A stretch of DNA of 64,000 bases from Poriferisodalis sp964484385 (GCA_964484385.1 CAZAFV010000008.1:10144-74143); one strand, 5' to 3'. Positions 7,527-19,746 are shown, counted from the first letter of the stretch. Notes: generated by a model not told the origin, from the letters alone. Made by a program: numbers and translations.

Positions 7527-8651
7527 ATGGGCATCACCCGCGAGTTCGTCGCGCTGCCGAGTGCCAGCGCCCCCCGATCCGGCGTGGGCGGGCATCCCTG
7601 CCAAGGCGTCTACCACCGGCCCGATGGACACGAGCCGCGCACGGCACTCATAGCGACCCACTACAACATCGATTTCAGCGAGCACTACCTGGCCAGCTAC
7701 ATCGCCGAGCGGGGCATGGGCTTTCTCGGCTGGAACACCCGCTTCCGGGGTGCGGAGCCGTACTTCCTGGCCGATCTGGCGCTCGCCGACATCGACGTCG
7801 GCGTCCGTTGGCTGCGCGACCAAGGCGTCGACTGCGTGGTGCTGCTGGGCAACAGCGGCGGCGGCTCGCTCATGGCCACCTACCAGGCACAGGCCACGGC
7901 GCCCAACCTGGTTCCGGAGTACAGCCGGCGAGGCCTGCACCCGGCGATCGAGGACCTGGCGGGAGGCGACCTGTACGTCTCGATCGTGGCGCACACCGGG
8001 CGCGCCGAGGTGCTGACCAACTGGATGGATCCGTCGGTGACCGATGAGAACGATCCGCTCAGCGTTGACCCGGCCCTCGACCCGTTCGGCGCCGACCGGC
8101 AGCCACCGTTTGACGATGAGTTCATCGCCACATACCGCAGCGCACAGCGGGCGCGCAACGAGCGCATCACCGCTTGGTGCAAGAACGAGCTGGACCGGCT
8201 CGCAGCAGCAGGGCACCGCGAGCGTCTGTTCGTGGTGCCGCGACTCTGGGCGGACCTGCGCATGCTCGACGGTTCGATCGACCCCAGCCAACGCACCGTG
8301 CCCGGCTGCTACCTCGGCGATCCGCGCCGGGCCAACTACGGAATTTTCGGCGTCGGGACGGTGAGTTCGCTGCGGACTTGGCTGTCGATGTGGAGCCTCG
8401 CCGACTCGCAGTGCAGCACCGACCAGGCGCAGCACATCGATCTTCCAGCGATCGTCATCGACGCCGATGCCGATACCGGCATCTTCTCCTCCGACACCGC
8501 CAAGATCGTCAACGCGCTGCGCGGCCGGCCCGGTGCGCCGGACGTCCCGGTGCACTCCATCTCGGGCGACCACTACCTGACCGAGCCCGCTGGCGCCCGC
8601 GCCGAAGCAGCCGACCTCATCGCCGACTGGGTCCGCACCCACACGGTGTAG
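7527..8651 (+). CDS. Alpha/beta hydrolase
   Basis: A 374-aa alpha/beta-hydrolase-fold enzyme. The nucleophile elbow is GNSGGGS with Ser110. An acid such as the one in VIDADADTGIF and the histidine in SGDHYL near the C-terminus would complete the triad. The substrate is unknown; esterase or C-C hydrolase activity would fit the neighbours. It starts 20 bases after the VOC gene and is followed by the dienelactone hydrolase gene, suggesting one transcript. The elbow uses Asn before Ser and three glycines after it, slightly different from the classical GxSxG. Confidence 0.8.
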   Translation: MGITREFVALPSASAPRSGVGGHPCQGVYHRPDGHEPRTALIATHYNIDFSEHYLASYIAERGMGFLGWNTRFRGAEPYFLADLALADIDVGVRWLRDQGVDCVVLLGNSGGGSLMATYQAQATAPNLVPEYSRRGLHPAIEDLAGGDLYVSIVAHTGRAEVLTNWMDPSVTDENDPLSVDPALDPFGADRQPPFDDEFIATYRSAQRARNERITAWCKNELDRLAAAGHRERLFVVPRLWADLRMLDGSIDPSQRTVPGCYLGDPRRANYGIFGVGTVSSLRTWLSMWSLADSQCSTDQAQHIDLPAIVIDADADTGIFSSDTAKIVNALRGRPGAPDVPVHSISGDHYLTEPAGARAEAADLIADWVRTHTV

Positions 8652-8730
8652 GCCGCGGCGCGTCCTCCGCAACTACCGTCTCGGGGCGGCAGCGTGCCGT
8701 CGCGCCGCTGCAGCCCCGAGGATGAGTGAG

Positions 8731-9498
8731 ATGCCGAATCAGAACTACGCCACCACGGTTGCCGAGGTTGATTTGACCACGGCGGACGGCACCATGAACT
8801 GCCATGTGATCACGCCCAAACGGGACGGGACACTGCGGGCTGTGATCGTGTATATGCCGGCGTCGGGAATCCGACCTGAGCTGGTGGGCATTGCCGAGCG
8901 CATCGCGGCCATGGGCTACGTGGTCGTGTTGCCGAATTCGTTCTATCGACTGGCGCGACATGTGGACATCGACGCCAACCGGCTGGGCGACGACGACTAC
9001 CTGCCCGTGCGCGAGTTCATGATGGGGCTCGCCGGCAACATCACCAACGCGCGCATCATCGCTGACACCGGCGTCATCTTGGACTGGCTCGAGGGTCAAG
9101 ACGGCATCGAGGCCAGCCAGGTCGGCGGAGTCGGCTACTGCATGGGCGGGCGGCTCGTGATGGCCGCGGCCGGCGCATATCCGGATCGGTTCGCCGCAGC
9201 CGCATCGCTGTACGGCGCGGGCATCGTGACCGACGAAGGCGACTCACCGCATCTCCAGCTCAGAGAAGTGTCCGGTGAGCTCTACTTCGGCATCGCCGAG
9301 AACGACATCTACGTCAGCGACGAGGAAACGGCTGCACTGAAGGCTCACTTGCCCACCATCTACGTGCCGCACGCCGTCGAGACCTATCCCGGCACCGAGC
9401 ACGGCTTCGTCTTCCCCGAGCGCTATTGCTTCTCGCCCGAGGGCGCCGAACTGCACTACAAGCGGCTCGCCGATCTCTTCGCTCGCAATCTGGCCTGA
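8731..9498 (+). CDS. Dienelactone hydrolase family protein
   Basis: A 255-aa DLH-type alpha/beta hydrolase. The nucleophile is a cysteine, GYCMGG (Cys137), as in carboxymethylenebutenolidase, with a histidine in PGTEHGFVFPER. DLH enzymes hydrolyse dienelactones from chlorocatechol ring cleavage, but the family also includes many esterases. ATG 8731 is preferred because GAGG ends 9 nt before it; the ATG at 8722 directly abuts that GAGG and would add three residues. It lies between the alpha/beta hydrolase and acyl-CoA dehydrogenase genes in the same orientation. Confidence 0.85.
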   Translation: MPNQNYATTVAEVDLTTADGTMNCHVITPKRDGTLRAVIVYMPASGIRPELVGIAERIAAMGYVVVLPNSFYRLARHVDIDANRLGDDDYLPVREFMMGLAGNITNARIIADTGVILDWLEGQDGIEASQVGGVGYCMGGRLVMAAAGAYPDRFAAAASLYGAGIVTDEGDSPHLQLREVSGELYFGIAENDIYVSDEETAALKAHLPTIYVPHAVETYPGTEHGFVFPERYCFSPEGAELHYKRLADLFARNLA

Positions 9499-9519
9499 AC
9501 GCGGAGGCACGCACCGGAG

Positions 9520-10644
9520 ATGCCCGACTTCCTCGACACTGAGCACACCGAGGTGCTGCGCACCGCCGAACGGCTGGCTGACGAGCTCGCGGCGCTGGCG
9601 GGCCGAGTCGACGAGAGCGACACCGGGGCAGAGGTGCGGGAGGCATCGAAGTCGGCAGGGGTGTTCGGCATGACCCAGCCGATGTCGGTTGGCGGCACCG
9701 AGGCCAGCGCGCTGGAGCTGGCCATCGTGCGTGACACGCTCGGCGGCCGCAACGTGGGTCACCTGCCGGGCGTCTTCGGACCGTCGCCGGGAGTGCTCGC
9801 CGACGTCGGCGAGCCGCTGCGCAGCCAGTTCCTGCTGCCGTATCTCGCTGGAGACATGCGCAGCGGTTTCGGGTTCACCGAACCCGCTGATGCCCCGCGC
9901 CACACCTGGGCACGGCGCGACGGCGACGACTTGGTGGTGAACGGAGCGAAGTCGTACGTGACCGGCGGCGCAGACGCCGACTTCATCAACGCTCTGGTCG
10001 AGGTGGAAGGGACCGGGCCGGCGATGGTGCTCATCGAGACCGACCGGGCGGGCGTGACGCTTGAGCAGCGATTCGGCACCCTCGACGGCAGCCACCATGC
10101 TGCGTTCACATTCAGCGATGTGCGCGTTCCGGCAACGCACGTCATCGGCGAGGCCGGGGGCGGCCTGCGACGGGCGATGAGCCAGATCAACGCCACGCGT
10201 ATGGCAATTGCGGCCGATTGCATCGGCCATTGTCGATTCGCAATCGACCTCGTCGAGCAAACGCTGGTCGAGCGGGCGGGGCGACACAGTTCGACCGAAG
10301 GGCCGGCACAGGTTGGCACCGACCTGGAGCGGGTGGCACTGGGAGACATGCGGATCGCCGCCTATGCGGCTCGCAGCGCGCTCTACCGGACGGCACGCCT
10401 GCTCGATGCCGGCGAGAACGCCGTCAACGAGGTAATGGCCGCAAAGTCGCTGGCCACCGAGACTTTGAGCCGGATCTGCGACGACGCCGTGCAACTCGTC
10501 GGAGGAACCGCACTCGTAGACAGCCACCCGCTGGCCGACATCTTGCGACGCGTGCGCGCCCTGCGGCTCGCAGAGGGACCGACAGAGGTGCTGGCAGCGA
10601 ACGTCGCCCGCGGGCGCCTCGACCTCGGCCTCGGCCGCGTATAA
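9520..10644 (+). CDS. Acyl-CoA dehydrogenase family protein
   Basis: A 374-aa FAD enzyme of the acyl-CoA dehydrogenase superfamily. Visible marks are GFGFTEP in the middle domain (flavin binding), NGAKSYVTGG, the FSDVRVP strand, and the C-terminal helix domain with QLVGGTAL and LAEGPTEV, where the Glu of AEG is the expected catalytic base. The reaction is alpha,beta-dehydrogenation of an acyl-CoA or a related oxidation; chain specificity cannot be read. It closes the 7007-10644 run, 22 bases after the DLH gene. The usual aromatic before the catalytic Glu (YEG) is alanine here. Confidence 0.88.
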   Translation: MPDFLDTEHTEVLRTAERLADELAALAGRVDESDTGAEVREASKSAGVFGMTQPMSVGGTEASALELAIVRDTLGGRNVGHLPGVFGPSPGVLADVGEPLRSQFLLPYLAGDMRSGFGFTEPADAPRHTWARRDGDDLVVNGAKSYVTGGADADFINALVEVEGTGPAMVLIETDRAGVTLEQRFGTLDGSHHAAFTFSDVRVPATHVIGEAGGGLRRAMSQINATRMAIAADCIGHCRFAIDLVEQTLVERAGRHSSTEGPAQVGTDLERVALGDMRIAAYAARSALYRTARLLDAGENAVNEVMAAKSLATETLSRICDDAVQLVGGTALVDSHPLADILRRVRALRLAEGPTEVLAANVARGRLDLGLGRV

Positions 10645-10693
10645 CTACCGACGACTCGGGGCTGCAGGTACCGATGCCATAGCTGCGGCGGCG

Positions 10694-11038
10694 TCAGTCC
10701 CAGCCGAGCTCGTGCAGCCGGTCGTCGTCGATGCCGAAGTGGTGCGCGATCTCGTGCACCACCGTCACCAGCACTTCTTCGACGACGTCGTCGGCCGTGT
10801 CGCACATCTCCAGAATCGGCAGCCGGTAGATGACGATGCTGTCGGGCATCGCCAGGCCGCCGTAGTCATGGCGCTCGGTCAGCGGGATGCCCTCATAGAC
10901 GCCGAGCAGGTCCGGATCCTCCCCGCGGTCCTCCACGAAGATGGCCACGTTGTCCATCAGCGAGCGCAGCGCGTCGGGAATGTCTTCGAGCGCCTGTTCC
11001 ACCAGGTCGGCAAAGCGGGCCTCGTCCATCTCGAGCAC
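10694..11038 (-). CDS. Minimal zinc metallopeptidase-like protein
   Basis: A 114-aa protein of the small actinobacterial/proteobacterial metallopeptidase family (zincin fold). It carries the signature VVHEIAHHFGIDDDRLHELGW: HExxH plus a downstream Asp/His that could be the third ligand. The N-terminal half is acidic and helical (MDEARFADLVEQALEDIP). There is no signal peptide, so it is probably cytosolic. Function is unknown in the family. It converges with the acyl-CoA dehydrogenase gene and is divergent from the gene at 11131. Confidence 0.8.
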   Translation of the reverse strand: MLEMDEARFADLVEQALEDIPDALRSLMDNVAIFVEDRGEDPDLLGVYEGIPLTERHDYGGLAMPDSIVIYRLPILEMCDTADDVVEEVLVTVVHEIAHHFGIDDDRLHELGWD

Positions 11039-11130
11039 ACCCCCATCCTGCCGGGCCAGCCGGCCCGCGTCAGCGGCAAGGCACTGTCGGGGGTCGGGCG
11101 CTGCGCTGGGGCCAGCAGTAAGTTGCAGGC

Positions 11131-11742
11131 ATGTACGAGCTCGTCGTCACGGGAAACGATCCGGATGCCGCTGCGGACGTAGCGGCCAGCGTCGGAGGCG
11201 TGTGTTACGCAGCCGACCCCGACGATCGCCGCGAGTTCCCCTTCCGCACGCTCGTGCGCGCGATGACCGATTCCCCGGACCTGCTGACACCCGCCGCGAC
11301 GGTGGGCACCTACCTGGCGTTCTCACGCGTCATCCGCGAGCGCCCGCTGGGGTCCGACCCGGGCACAGCCTCGCCGGGCCTGACTGCCATCTTCCCCATG
11401 GTCCATCACCCTCGGCTGACGCACGCGCAGGGCGACAGCCACTGGCGCGACACCCACGTGCCGCTGGCGCTGCAGCATCACCCCGGCATGTGGGACTACA
11501 CCCAGCTCAGCGTGGTGGCCACCCTCAACGGACCGTCCTATGACGGCTTCGCGCTGGTCGCGTTCGCCTCGCTCGACGACATGCGTGAACGCTTCTTCGG
11601 CGATGACCACGACCGCGACGTCATCCGTGCCGACGTGGCGAAATTCGCCGACACCGAGCGCTCGCCCCGGCGCGTGATCGCGACGGAGACCATCTATCGC
11701 CAGCGTCCCCCGCTGCCGGCAGTGACCTGGCCACACGACTGA
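11131..11742 (+). CDS. EthD-like dimeric alpha/beta-barrel protein
   Basis: A 203-aa protein with an EthD-type second half: HWRDTHVPLALQHHPGMWDYTQL, then a YDGFALVAFASLDDMRERFF strand-helix, which is the family's signature layout. The first half looks like a second degenerate ferredoxin-like module. EthD-like proteins accompany oxidative degradation pathways, and some act as cyclases or decarboxylases. It starts at ATG 11131 and is followed after 64 bases by an MFS transporter on the same strand, so a transport/catabolism pair is plausible. No substrate can be named. Confidence 0.65.
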   Translation: MYELVVTGNDPDAAADVAASVGGVCYAADPDDRREFPFRTLVRAMTDSPDLLTPAATVGTYLAFSRVIRERPLGSDPGTASPGLTAIFPMVHHPRLTHAQGDSHWRDTHVPLALQHHPGMWDYTQLSVVATLNGPSYDGFALVAFASLDDMRERFFGDDHDRDVIRADVAKFADTERSPRRVIATETIYRQRPPLPAVTWPHD

Positions 11743-11806
11743 TTCGCTCGCGTCCCACAAGAAACTCTCCGCCCGCGCGCGCCATGAGCCAGCAAGCGAA
11801 CTCATC

Positions 11807-13081
11807 GTGACAGCCGCTTCGCACACTGCGGATTTCAGCCGCGCACGCCGGATAAGCACCCTGCTGACGCTGGCGGCGTCAGCAGCGGTATCGCAATCGT
11901 TCGGCCGGTTCACCTATTCGCTGCTGTTCACCGACCTGCGAGACGGTTTCAGCCTGTCCAACACCGTCGCCGGCGCCCTCGGTTCGCTGAATCTGCTGAT
12001 GTACCTCGTGGGATCGCTGGCGGTTGCCCTGACAGTCGGCCGCACCGGCTTGAGCGGCGCCGTGCGCATTGGCGTCGCCGGCAACGTAATCGGCTTGGCC
12101 CTGCTGGCATGGAGCCCCAACGTCGGCATCGCGGCTCTCGCGCTCGCCTTGACCGGCTTCAGCGCAGCCGGCGTGTGGGTGGGCACCCCCGGGCTCGCTG
12201 CCGAGGTGCTGGGACCTGAGCGGCGAGGCGCTGCCGCCGGCTGGCTGACTGGCGGCGTCGGCGCCGGCATGGTCGCAGCGGCCGCCCTCGACGCGCTCCT
12301 GCAGGGTTTCGGCGAGGAAATCTCGACCGAAGGAGCACTGGCCGCCGCAAGCCGCAGCCACCTGCGGGGCGTGTACCTGATCGAGTTCTTCTTCGGCGCA
12401 GCAGTGCTGATCACCCTCGCCGTCGCGGTGCGCGGCTGGGCGCGCACGCCCGGTCGCATGGGCTTCAAGGGCGCCCGGGCTGCTCTCGCCAAGGTGCCGC
12501 AGGCCGGTCGGCTGATCACGGCGTATGCCCTGCACGCTTTCATCGTTTCGACGGTGCTCACATTCATCGTGGGCCACCTCGAGAGCTACACGGACATCTT
12601 CACAGCTTGGGGCGCTGAGCTGGCGTTCTCGTCCATCGGCATCGGCTGCATCGCCGGCGGCCCGGTTCTCGGACGCTCGGCAGACCGCTTCGGCAGGCGG
12701 CGCGCAGTCGCTATCGGTTTCGGCGTGTCGTTGATCTCGATCATCACATCGACCGCGTACCCGCTGCTCGCACTCGGCGGGCCGCTGCTCGCGTGGGTGT
12801 CGGCGATCGCGTTCGGTATGGCGTTCAGCGGCATCATTGCCGCCATCGCCGCTCGTGTCAGCGACAGCCTCGCCGGCGACGAGTTCGGCGCCGCCTACGG
12901 GATCGCCACCATCTTGTTCGGCCTCGGCCTAGCGGCAGGACCGCCGGTCGGTGGCGCCTTGGCTGACTGGTTCGGCAGCTTCGGTCCCGCCTTCGGGCTC
13001 GCCGTGGCTGCGTGCGTCTTGGGCATCCTGCTCACCGGTTGGGGCGACGACCCTGTGCCCGCCGAGCAATCCAGGGCTTGA
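11807..13081 (+). CDS. MFS transporter
   Basis: A 424-aa, 12-helix major facilitator permease. VSQSFGRFTY in helix 1 and LSNTVAGALGSLN just after it match the protein encoded at 1305-2657, so these are paralogues of one subfamily. The central cytoplasmic loop is basic (RGWARTPGRMGFKG). The loop motif DRFGRRRA lies between helices 8 and 9. Start is GTG at 11807, with no strong ribosome site. Substrate unknown; its downstream position from the EthD-like gene hints at an organic acid or aromatic. Confidence 0.85.
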   Translation: MTAASHTADFSRARRISTLLTLAASAAVSQSFGRFTYSLLFTDLRDGFSLSNTVAGALGSLNLLMYLVGSLAVALTVGRTGLSGAVRIGVAGNVIGLALLAWSPNVGIAALALALTGFSAAGVWVGTPGLAAEVLGPERRGAAAGWLTGGVGAGMVAAAALDALLQGFGEEISTEGALAAASRSHLRGVYLIEFFFGAAVLITLAVAVRGWARTPGRMGFKGARAALAKVPQAGRLITAYALHAFIVSTVLTFIVGHLESYTDIFTAWGAELAFSSIGIGCIAGGPVLGRSADRFGRRRAVAIGFGVSLISIITSTAYPLLALGGPLLAWVSAIAFGMAFSGIIAAIAARVSDSLAGDEFGAAYGIATILFGLGLAAGPPVGGALADWFGSFGPAFGLAVAACVLGILLTGWGDDPVPAEQSRA

Positions 13082-13111
13082 GCCGACTGACCCGAGTCAG
13101 CCGAACTGGGC

Positions 13112-14011
13112 TTAGCTGAATTCGGGCTCGTCCCACCAGGGGAAGTACTCGGGCAGGTCCTGGGTGGGGCGCAGCGAGAAGTCCGGCGGTCGCTTCTCGA
13201 GGAACGACGCAACGCCTTCGTGAGCGTCGGCGCCCCGCCCGAGGTGGAAGATCCCCCGCGAGTCGATCTTGTGGGCCTCCATCGGGTGATCGGCAGCGAG
13301 CATGCGCCACAGCATGTGGCGGATCACCGTCACCGAGATGGCCGACGTGTTCTGGGCGATCTCGGCTGCGATGGCCCGGGCCGCCGGCAGCAGGTCGTCG
13401 GGCTCGTGCAGGCTGCGCACCAGCCCGCCCTCGAGCGCCTCGTCTGCGTCGAACACCCGCCCGCTGAAGCACCACTCGAGCGCCCGAGACAATCCGACCA
13501 CGCGCGGCAAGAAGTACGACGAGCAGGCCTCTGGCACCACGCCCCGGCGGGCGAACACGAACCCGATACGGGCCTTGGTGGACGCCAGCCGGATGTCCAT
13601 CGGCAGCGTCATCGTGACGCCCACGCCGACCGCCGGGCCGTTGATCGCCGCGATCAGCGGCTTGTTGCACTCGTACAAGCGCAGCGTGAGCAGCCCGCCG
13701 CCGTCGCGCATCCATGCCAGGTCGCCGCCCTCGCCCCGCTCGGAGGCTCGCTCGGCCTTGCGCTCATCGGATTGGCTGTCGAAGTCGAAGGTGTCGGCGC
13801 CCCCGCTCAGATCGGCCCCGGCGCAGTAGCCACGGCCGGCGCCGGTGAAGATCACCGCCCGGACGTCGTCGTCGGCATCGACAAGGTCGATGGCATCCAT
13901 CACATCACGCAGCATCTGGCTGTTGAACGCGTTCAGGCGTTCGGGGCGATTCAGCGTGATGGTGGCGACGCGGTCGTCAACCTCGTACAGGATGGTCTCG
14001 AACTCCGGCAC
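13112..14011 (-). CDS. Enoyl-CoA hydratase/isomerase (crotonase) family protein
   Basis: A 299-aa crotonase-fold enzyme. It has TLNRPERLNAFN, the oxyanion-hole segments GRGYCAGADL and NGPAVGVGVTM, and RRGVVPEACSSY, whose Glu is at the position of a catalytic glutamate in hydratases. A 25-30-residue polar insert (SDERKAERASERGEGGDL) follows the first oxyanion loop. Likely role is hydration or isomerisation of an enoyl-CoA in beta-oxidation-like catabolism. It converges with the MFS gene, with 30 bases between ends. Confidence 0.88.
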   Translation of the reverse strand: MPEFETILYEVDDRVATITLNRPERLNAFNSQMLRDVMDAIDLVDADDDVRAVIFTGAGRGYCAGADLSGGADTFDFDSQSDERKAERASERGEGGDLAWMRDGGGLLTLRLYECNKPLIAAINGPAVGVGVTMTLPMDIRLASTKARIGFVFARRGVVPEACSSYFLPRVVGLSRALEWCFSGRVFDADEALEGGLVRSLHEPDDLLPAARAIAAEIAQNTSAISVTVIRHMLWRMLAADHPMEAHKIDSRGIFHLGRGADAHEGVASFLEKRPPDFSLRPTQDLPEYFPWWDEPEFS

Positions 14012-14030
14012 AGCGCCCCCTCAAGCAATG

Positions 14031-14051
14031 GCCGTCCGGGTGGCGGACGGC
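14031..14051. terminator. Hairpin between ftsX and the crotonase gene
   Basis: GCCGTCC and GGACGGC form a perfect 7-bp GC-rich stem around a 7-base loop. It lies downstream of ftsX and 20 bases upstream of the crotonase start, on the same strand. No T-run follows on the minus strand. It may attenuate read-through from the cell-division genes. Confidence 0.4.
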
Positions 14052-14119
14052 GGTGTCGGCGGCTTTTCTACACGCCCAGCCGCTCCCTACGTCGAGCGGC
14101 CGGTGCAGCTCGCGCCCAG

Positions 14120-15013
14120 CTACACGTCCAGGAAGCGGCTGGCTGCGAACGCCGAGCCGATCATCCCCACGAGCACACCGGCGATCACCGTGACGATCAC
14201 CACAGTCGTGAACTGATCGGAGGTGACCACGAACGACCGGAAGAACGCCAGGATGTCCGAGCGCGAGAACAGGCCCTCCACGTGACCTCGCAGCGCTCCT
14301 GCGGCAATCGCCCCGATGATGCCGCCGATCAGGCCGTGCAACATGCCTTCGAGCATGAACGGGAACCGGATGAAGCTGTTCGTGGCGCCGACCAGTTTCA
14401 TCACCTCGATCTCGCGGCGGCGGGCGAACATCGCCACGCGGATCGAGTTGAAGATGAGCATCACGCTGGCGCCCGACAGCACGATCGACAGCAGCAGCAC
14501 GATGCCCTGGAACGACGTGAACCAGGTGCGAATGGCGTCGACCTCTTCTCGGCCTGTCTGGACGGACATCACGCCGGGCCGCTGACGGAATTGGGCGGCC
14601 AGTGATTCAATCAGCTCGGCCTCGACCGACCGGGGCACCACCCGGTACGACGCGGGCAGCGCCTCGGGCGACACCTGGGCGAGCAGCTCGGGCTGGTCGG
14701 CCATCTGCTGGGAGACCAGCGCGTAGGCCTCCTCGGCGCTGAAGAACTCGATGCGGTCGATCTCGGGGTGGGTCTGCAACTCGATGCCGAGCGCATCGAG
14801 CTGGCTGGGGTCGATCTGGGGGTTCAGAAACACCTCGAACTGGACGCCGCCCTCCCAGCGATCGAGCGCGTTCCCGCTGGCATAGCCCGCCATGAGCCCC
14901 ATGCCCACCAGCATCACGCCGACAGCCACAGTGAGAATCGCAGCAAACGTCAGCGTGAGGTTGCGCCGGATGTTGGTCCAGGTCTCCCGCGCGAAGTAGC
15001 GGATCCGGCTCAC
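14120..15013 (-). CDS. ftsX: Cell-division protein FtsX (ABC-like permease)
   Basis: A 297-aa membrane partner of FtsE; the FtsEX complex transmits ATP hydrolysis across the membrane to activate peptidoglycan hydrolases at the division site. It opens with the family's cytoplasmic stretch RETWTNIRRNLTLTFAAI and TM1, has an extracytoplasmic domain of about 120 residues (QFEVFLNPQ onward), then three TM helices with the MKLVGATNSFIRFPF loop between two of them. The start overlaps the end of ftsE by 4 bp (ATGA), implying translational coupling. Length is normal for actinobacteria. Confidence 0.95.
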   Translation of the reverse strand: MSRIRYFARETWTNIRRNLTLTFAAILTVAVGVMLVGMGLMAGYASGNALDRWEGGVQFEVFLNPQIDPSQLDALGIELQTHPEIDRIEFFSAEEAYALVSQQMADQPELLAQVSPEALPASYRVVPRSVEAELIESLAAQFRQRPGVMSVQTGREEVDAIRTWFTSFQGIVLLLSIVLSGASVMLIFNSIRVAMFARRREIEVMKLVGATNSFIRFPFMLEGMLHGLIGGIIGAIAAGALRGHVEGLFSRSDILAFFRSFVVTSDQFTTVVIVTVIAGVLVGMIGSAFAASRFLDV

Positions 15014-15744
15014 GGACTCGCCCCATCGACAGGATGGACCCCGGGCGCCTCTGGCGCATCGGTCTCGCTCCCGTACGCGCCGCGCTGCTCGTCACGCACG
15101 AGCTCGCCGCGACGCAGCGCGATCACGCGACGCCGCATGCGGTCCACGATCGTGCGGTCGTGCGTGGCCATGACCACGGTGGTGCCGGTGCGATTGATCC
15201 GGTCGAGCAGCGAGGTGAGCTCTTCTGAGGTGTCGGGGTCGAGGTTGCCGGTGGGCTCGTCAGCCAGCAGGATCAGGGGACGGTTCACGAATGCCCGGGC
15301 GATGCTCACACGCTGCTGCTCGCCGCCCGACAGCTCGTCGGGAAATCGCCGGTGCTTGTCCTCCAGGCCCACCAGCTCCAAGATGGCCGGCACCTGCGTA
15401 CGGATGACGTTCTCGGGACGGCCGATGACCTCGAGCGCGAAGGCCACGTTCTGGTAGACGGTCTTGTTCGGCAGCAGCTTGAAGTCCTGGAAGACTGAGC
15501 CGATGTTCCGTCGCAGGTAGGGCACGCGCCAGCTGTTCAGCTTGGACAGATCCTTGCCGGCCACGTGGATGTCGCCGGCAGTGACCTTCTCCTCGCAGGT
15601 CATGAGACGCAGCATCGTGGACTTGCCCGAGCCCGACGGTCCCACCAGGAAGACGAACTCGCCCTTCTCGATATTGAGCGTCACGCCGTTGACTGCCCGC
15701 GTCTCGCCCTTGTAGATCTTCGTGACGTTGTCGAAGCGGATCAT
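15010..15744 (-). CDS. ftsE: Cell-division ATP-binding protein FtsE
   Basis: A 244-aa ABC ATPase. Walker A GPSGSGKST (residues 35-43), signature LSGGEQQRV, Walker B LILLADEP and the switch His in ATHD are all present. It pairs with FtsX, encoded by the overlapping downstream gene. An extra C-terminal tail of about 20 polar residues (after RRGELVRDEQ) exceeds the usual 220-229 aa. Upstream, 59 bases separate it from prfB on the same strand, the common secA-prfB-ftsE-ftsX order of actinobacteria. Confidence 0.95.
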   Translation of the reverse strand: MIRFDNVTKIYKGETRAVNGVTLNIEKGEFVFLVGPSGSGKSTMLRLMTCEEKVTAGDIHVAGKDLSKLNSWRVPYLRRNIGSVFQDFKLLPNKTVYQNVAFALEVIGRPENVIRTQVPAILELVGLEDKHRRFPDELSGGEQQRVSIARAFVNRPLILLADEPTGNLDPDTSEELTSLLDRINRTGTTVVMATHDRTIVDRMRRRVIALRRGELVRDEQRGAYGSETDAPEAPGVHPVDGASP

Positions 15745-15803
15745 GCGCGCCCCAAGGTACGACAGCGACCGGCCGCAACCCGGTCATCAATCGGCCCAGT
15801 TGC

Positions 15804-16937
15804 CTAGGTCTCGGCGGCCGCGGGCTGCTGCGAGCGCTGCCAGCGCAGGTAGGCCTCCATCAGGCCGCTGAGGTCGCCGTCGAGCACGGCGTCGACGTTG
15901 CCGATCTCCATGCCGGTCCGCAGGTCCTTGACCTGCTGGTACGGGTGCAGCACGTACGAGCGGATCTGGCTGCCCCACGCGACGTCGCGCTGCTCGCCCG
16001 CGAGGGCCGCGACTTCGGCCTCCCGCTCGGTTCGCTGCAGGTCGGCCAGCTTGGCCGCCAGCATCTGCATCGCCCGGTCCTTGTTCTGATGCTGGCTCCG
16101 CTCGTTCTGGCAGGCCACGACGATCCCGGTGGGCAGGTGTGTGATGCGCACGGCGGAATCGGTGACGTTCACGTGCTGGCCGCCCGCGCCCGACGACCGG
16201 TAGGTGTCGATGCGCAGATCGCTCTCGTCGATGGGCACCTCGTCGGACACCTCGTCGAAGAACGGCACCACCGACAGCGACGCGAATGCTGTGTGCCGGC
16301 GCGATTGCGAGTCGAACGGCGAGATGCGCACCAACCGGTGCACTCCCCGTTCCGCTGCAAGGAACCCGAACGCGTGCCGTCCCTTGACGAGGAAGGTCGC
16401 AGAGCTGAGCCCCGCTTCCCCGCCGTCGGTGGCCTCGGTCAGCTCCACGGAGAAGTCGTTGCGCTCGGCCCATCGCTGGTACATGCGCAGCAGCATCTCT
16501 GCCCAGTCGCAGGCGTCGGTGCCTCCGGCCCCCGAGTTGATCTCGCACACGGCGTCGTTCTCGTCATGCTCACCTCCGAACAGCGCCATGAGCTCGATGT
16601 CCGCGAGCCGGCTCTCGGCAGCGGTGACCACCTCGTCGATCTCGGGCAGCAGCTCTGCGTCGTCTTCTTCGGTGGCCAGCTCCACCAGTGCCGTCGCATC
16701 GTCGACCTCAGCTCGTGCCCGCTCCCAGCGCTCGATGTCGTCGCGCACGCGCGACAAGCGTGTGGTGACCGCCCGGGCCCGGTCGGGCTCGTCCCACAGC
16801 GACGGCTCCGATGCCTCGGTTTCCAGCCCATTCGCCACCGCACGCGCCTCGTCGATTCCGAGGTATTGACGGGCCTCGCTGACACGTCGATCCAAGTCGG
16901 TCAACGCGTCGGCAAGGTCACCCAAGGATCGGCTCAC
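15804..16937 (-). CDS. prfB: Peptide chain release factor 2
   Basis: A 377-aa class-I release factor that ends translation at UGA/UAA. The tripeptide SPF in RISPFDSQSRRHTAF (about residue 206) identifies RF2. GAGGQHVN (about residues 249-256) is the peptidyl-tRNA hydrolysis loop. GTG 16937 is chosen: it lies one base after the secA stop (TGA-G-GTG), and sequence further upstream belongs to secA. The gene reads in a single frame, with no TGA-based programmed frameshift. Translation is probably coupled to secA. Confidence 0.93.
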   Translation of the reverse strand: MSRSLGDLADALTDLDRRVSEARQYLGIDEARAVANGLETEASEPSLWDEPDRARAVTTRLSRVRDDIERWERARAEVDDATALVELATEEDDAELLPEIDEVVTAAESRLADIELMALFGGEHDENDAVCEINSGAGGTDACDWAEMLLRMYQRWAERNDFSVELTEATDGGEAGLSSATFLVKGRHAFGFLAAERGVHRLVRISPFDSQSRRHTAFASLSVVPFFDEVSDEVPIDESDLRIDTYRSSGAGGQHVNVTDSAVRITHLPTGIVVACQNERSQHQNKDRAMQMLAAKLADLQRTEREAEVAALAGEQRDVAWGSQIRSYVLHPYQQVKDLRTGMEIGNVDAVLDGDLSGLMEAYLRWQRSQQPAAAET

Positions 16938-16938
16938 C

Positions 16939-19746
<2,808 letters not shown>

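Noticed and set aside
15804..16937. Programmed frameshift in prfB
   Set aside because: The RF2 reading frame is continuous from 16937 to the stop; no in-frame TGA with upstream Shine-Dalgarno is present.
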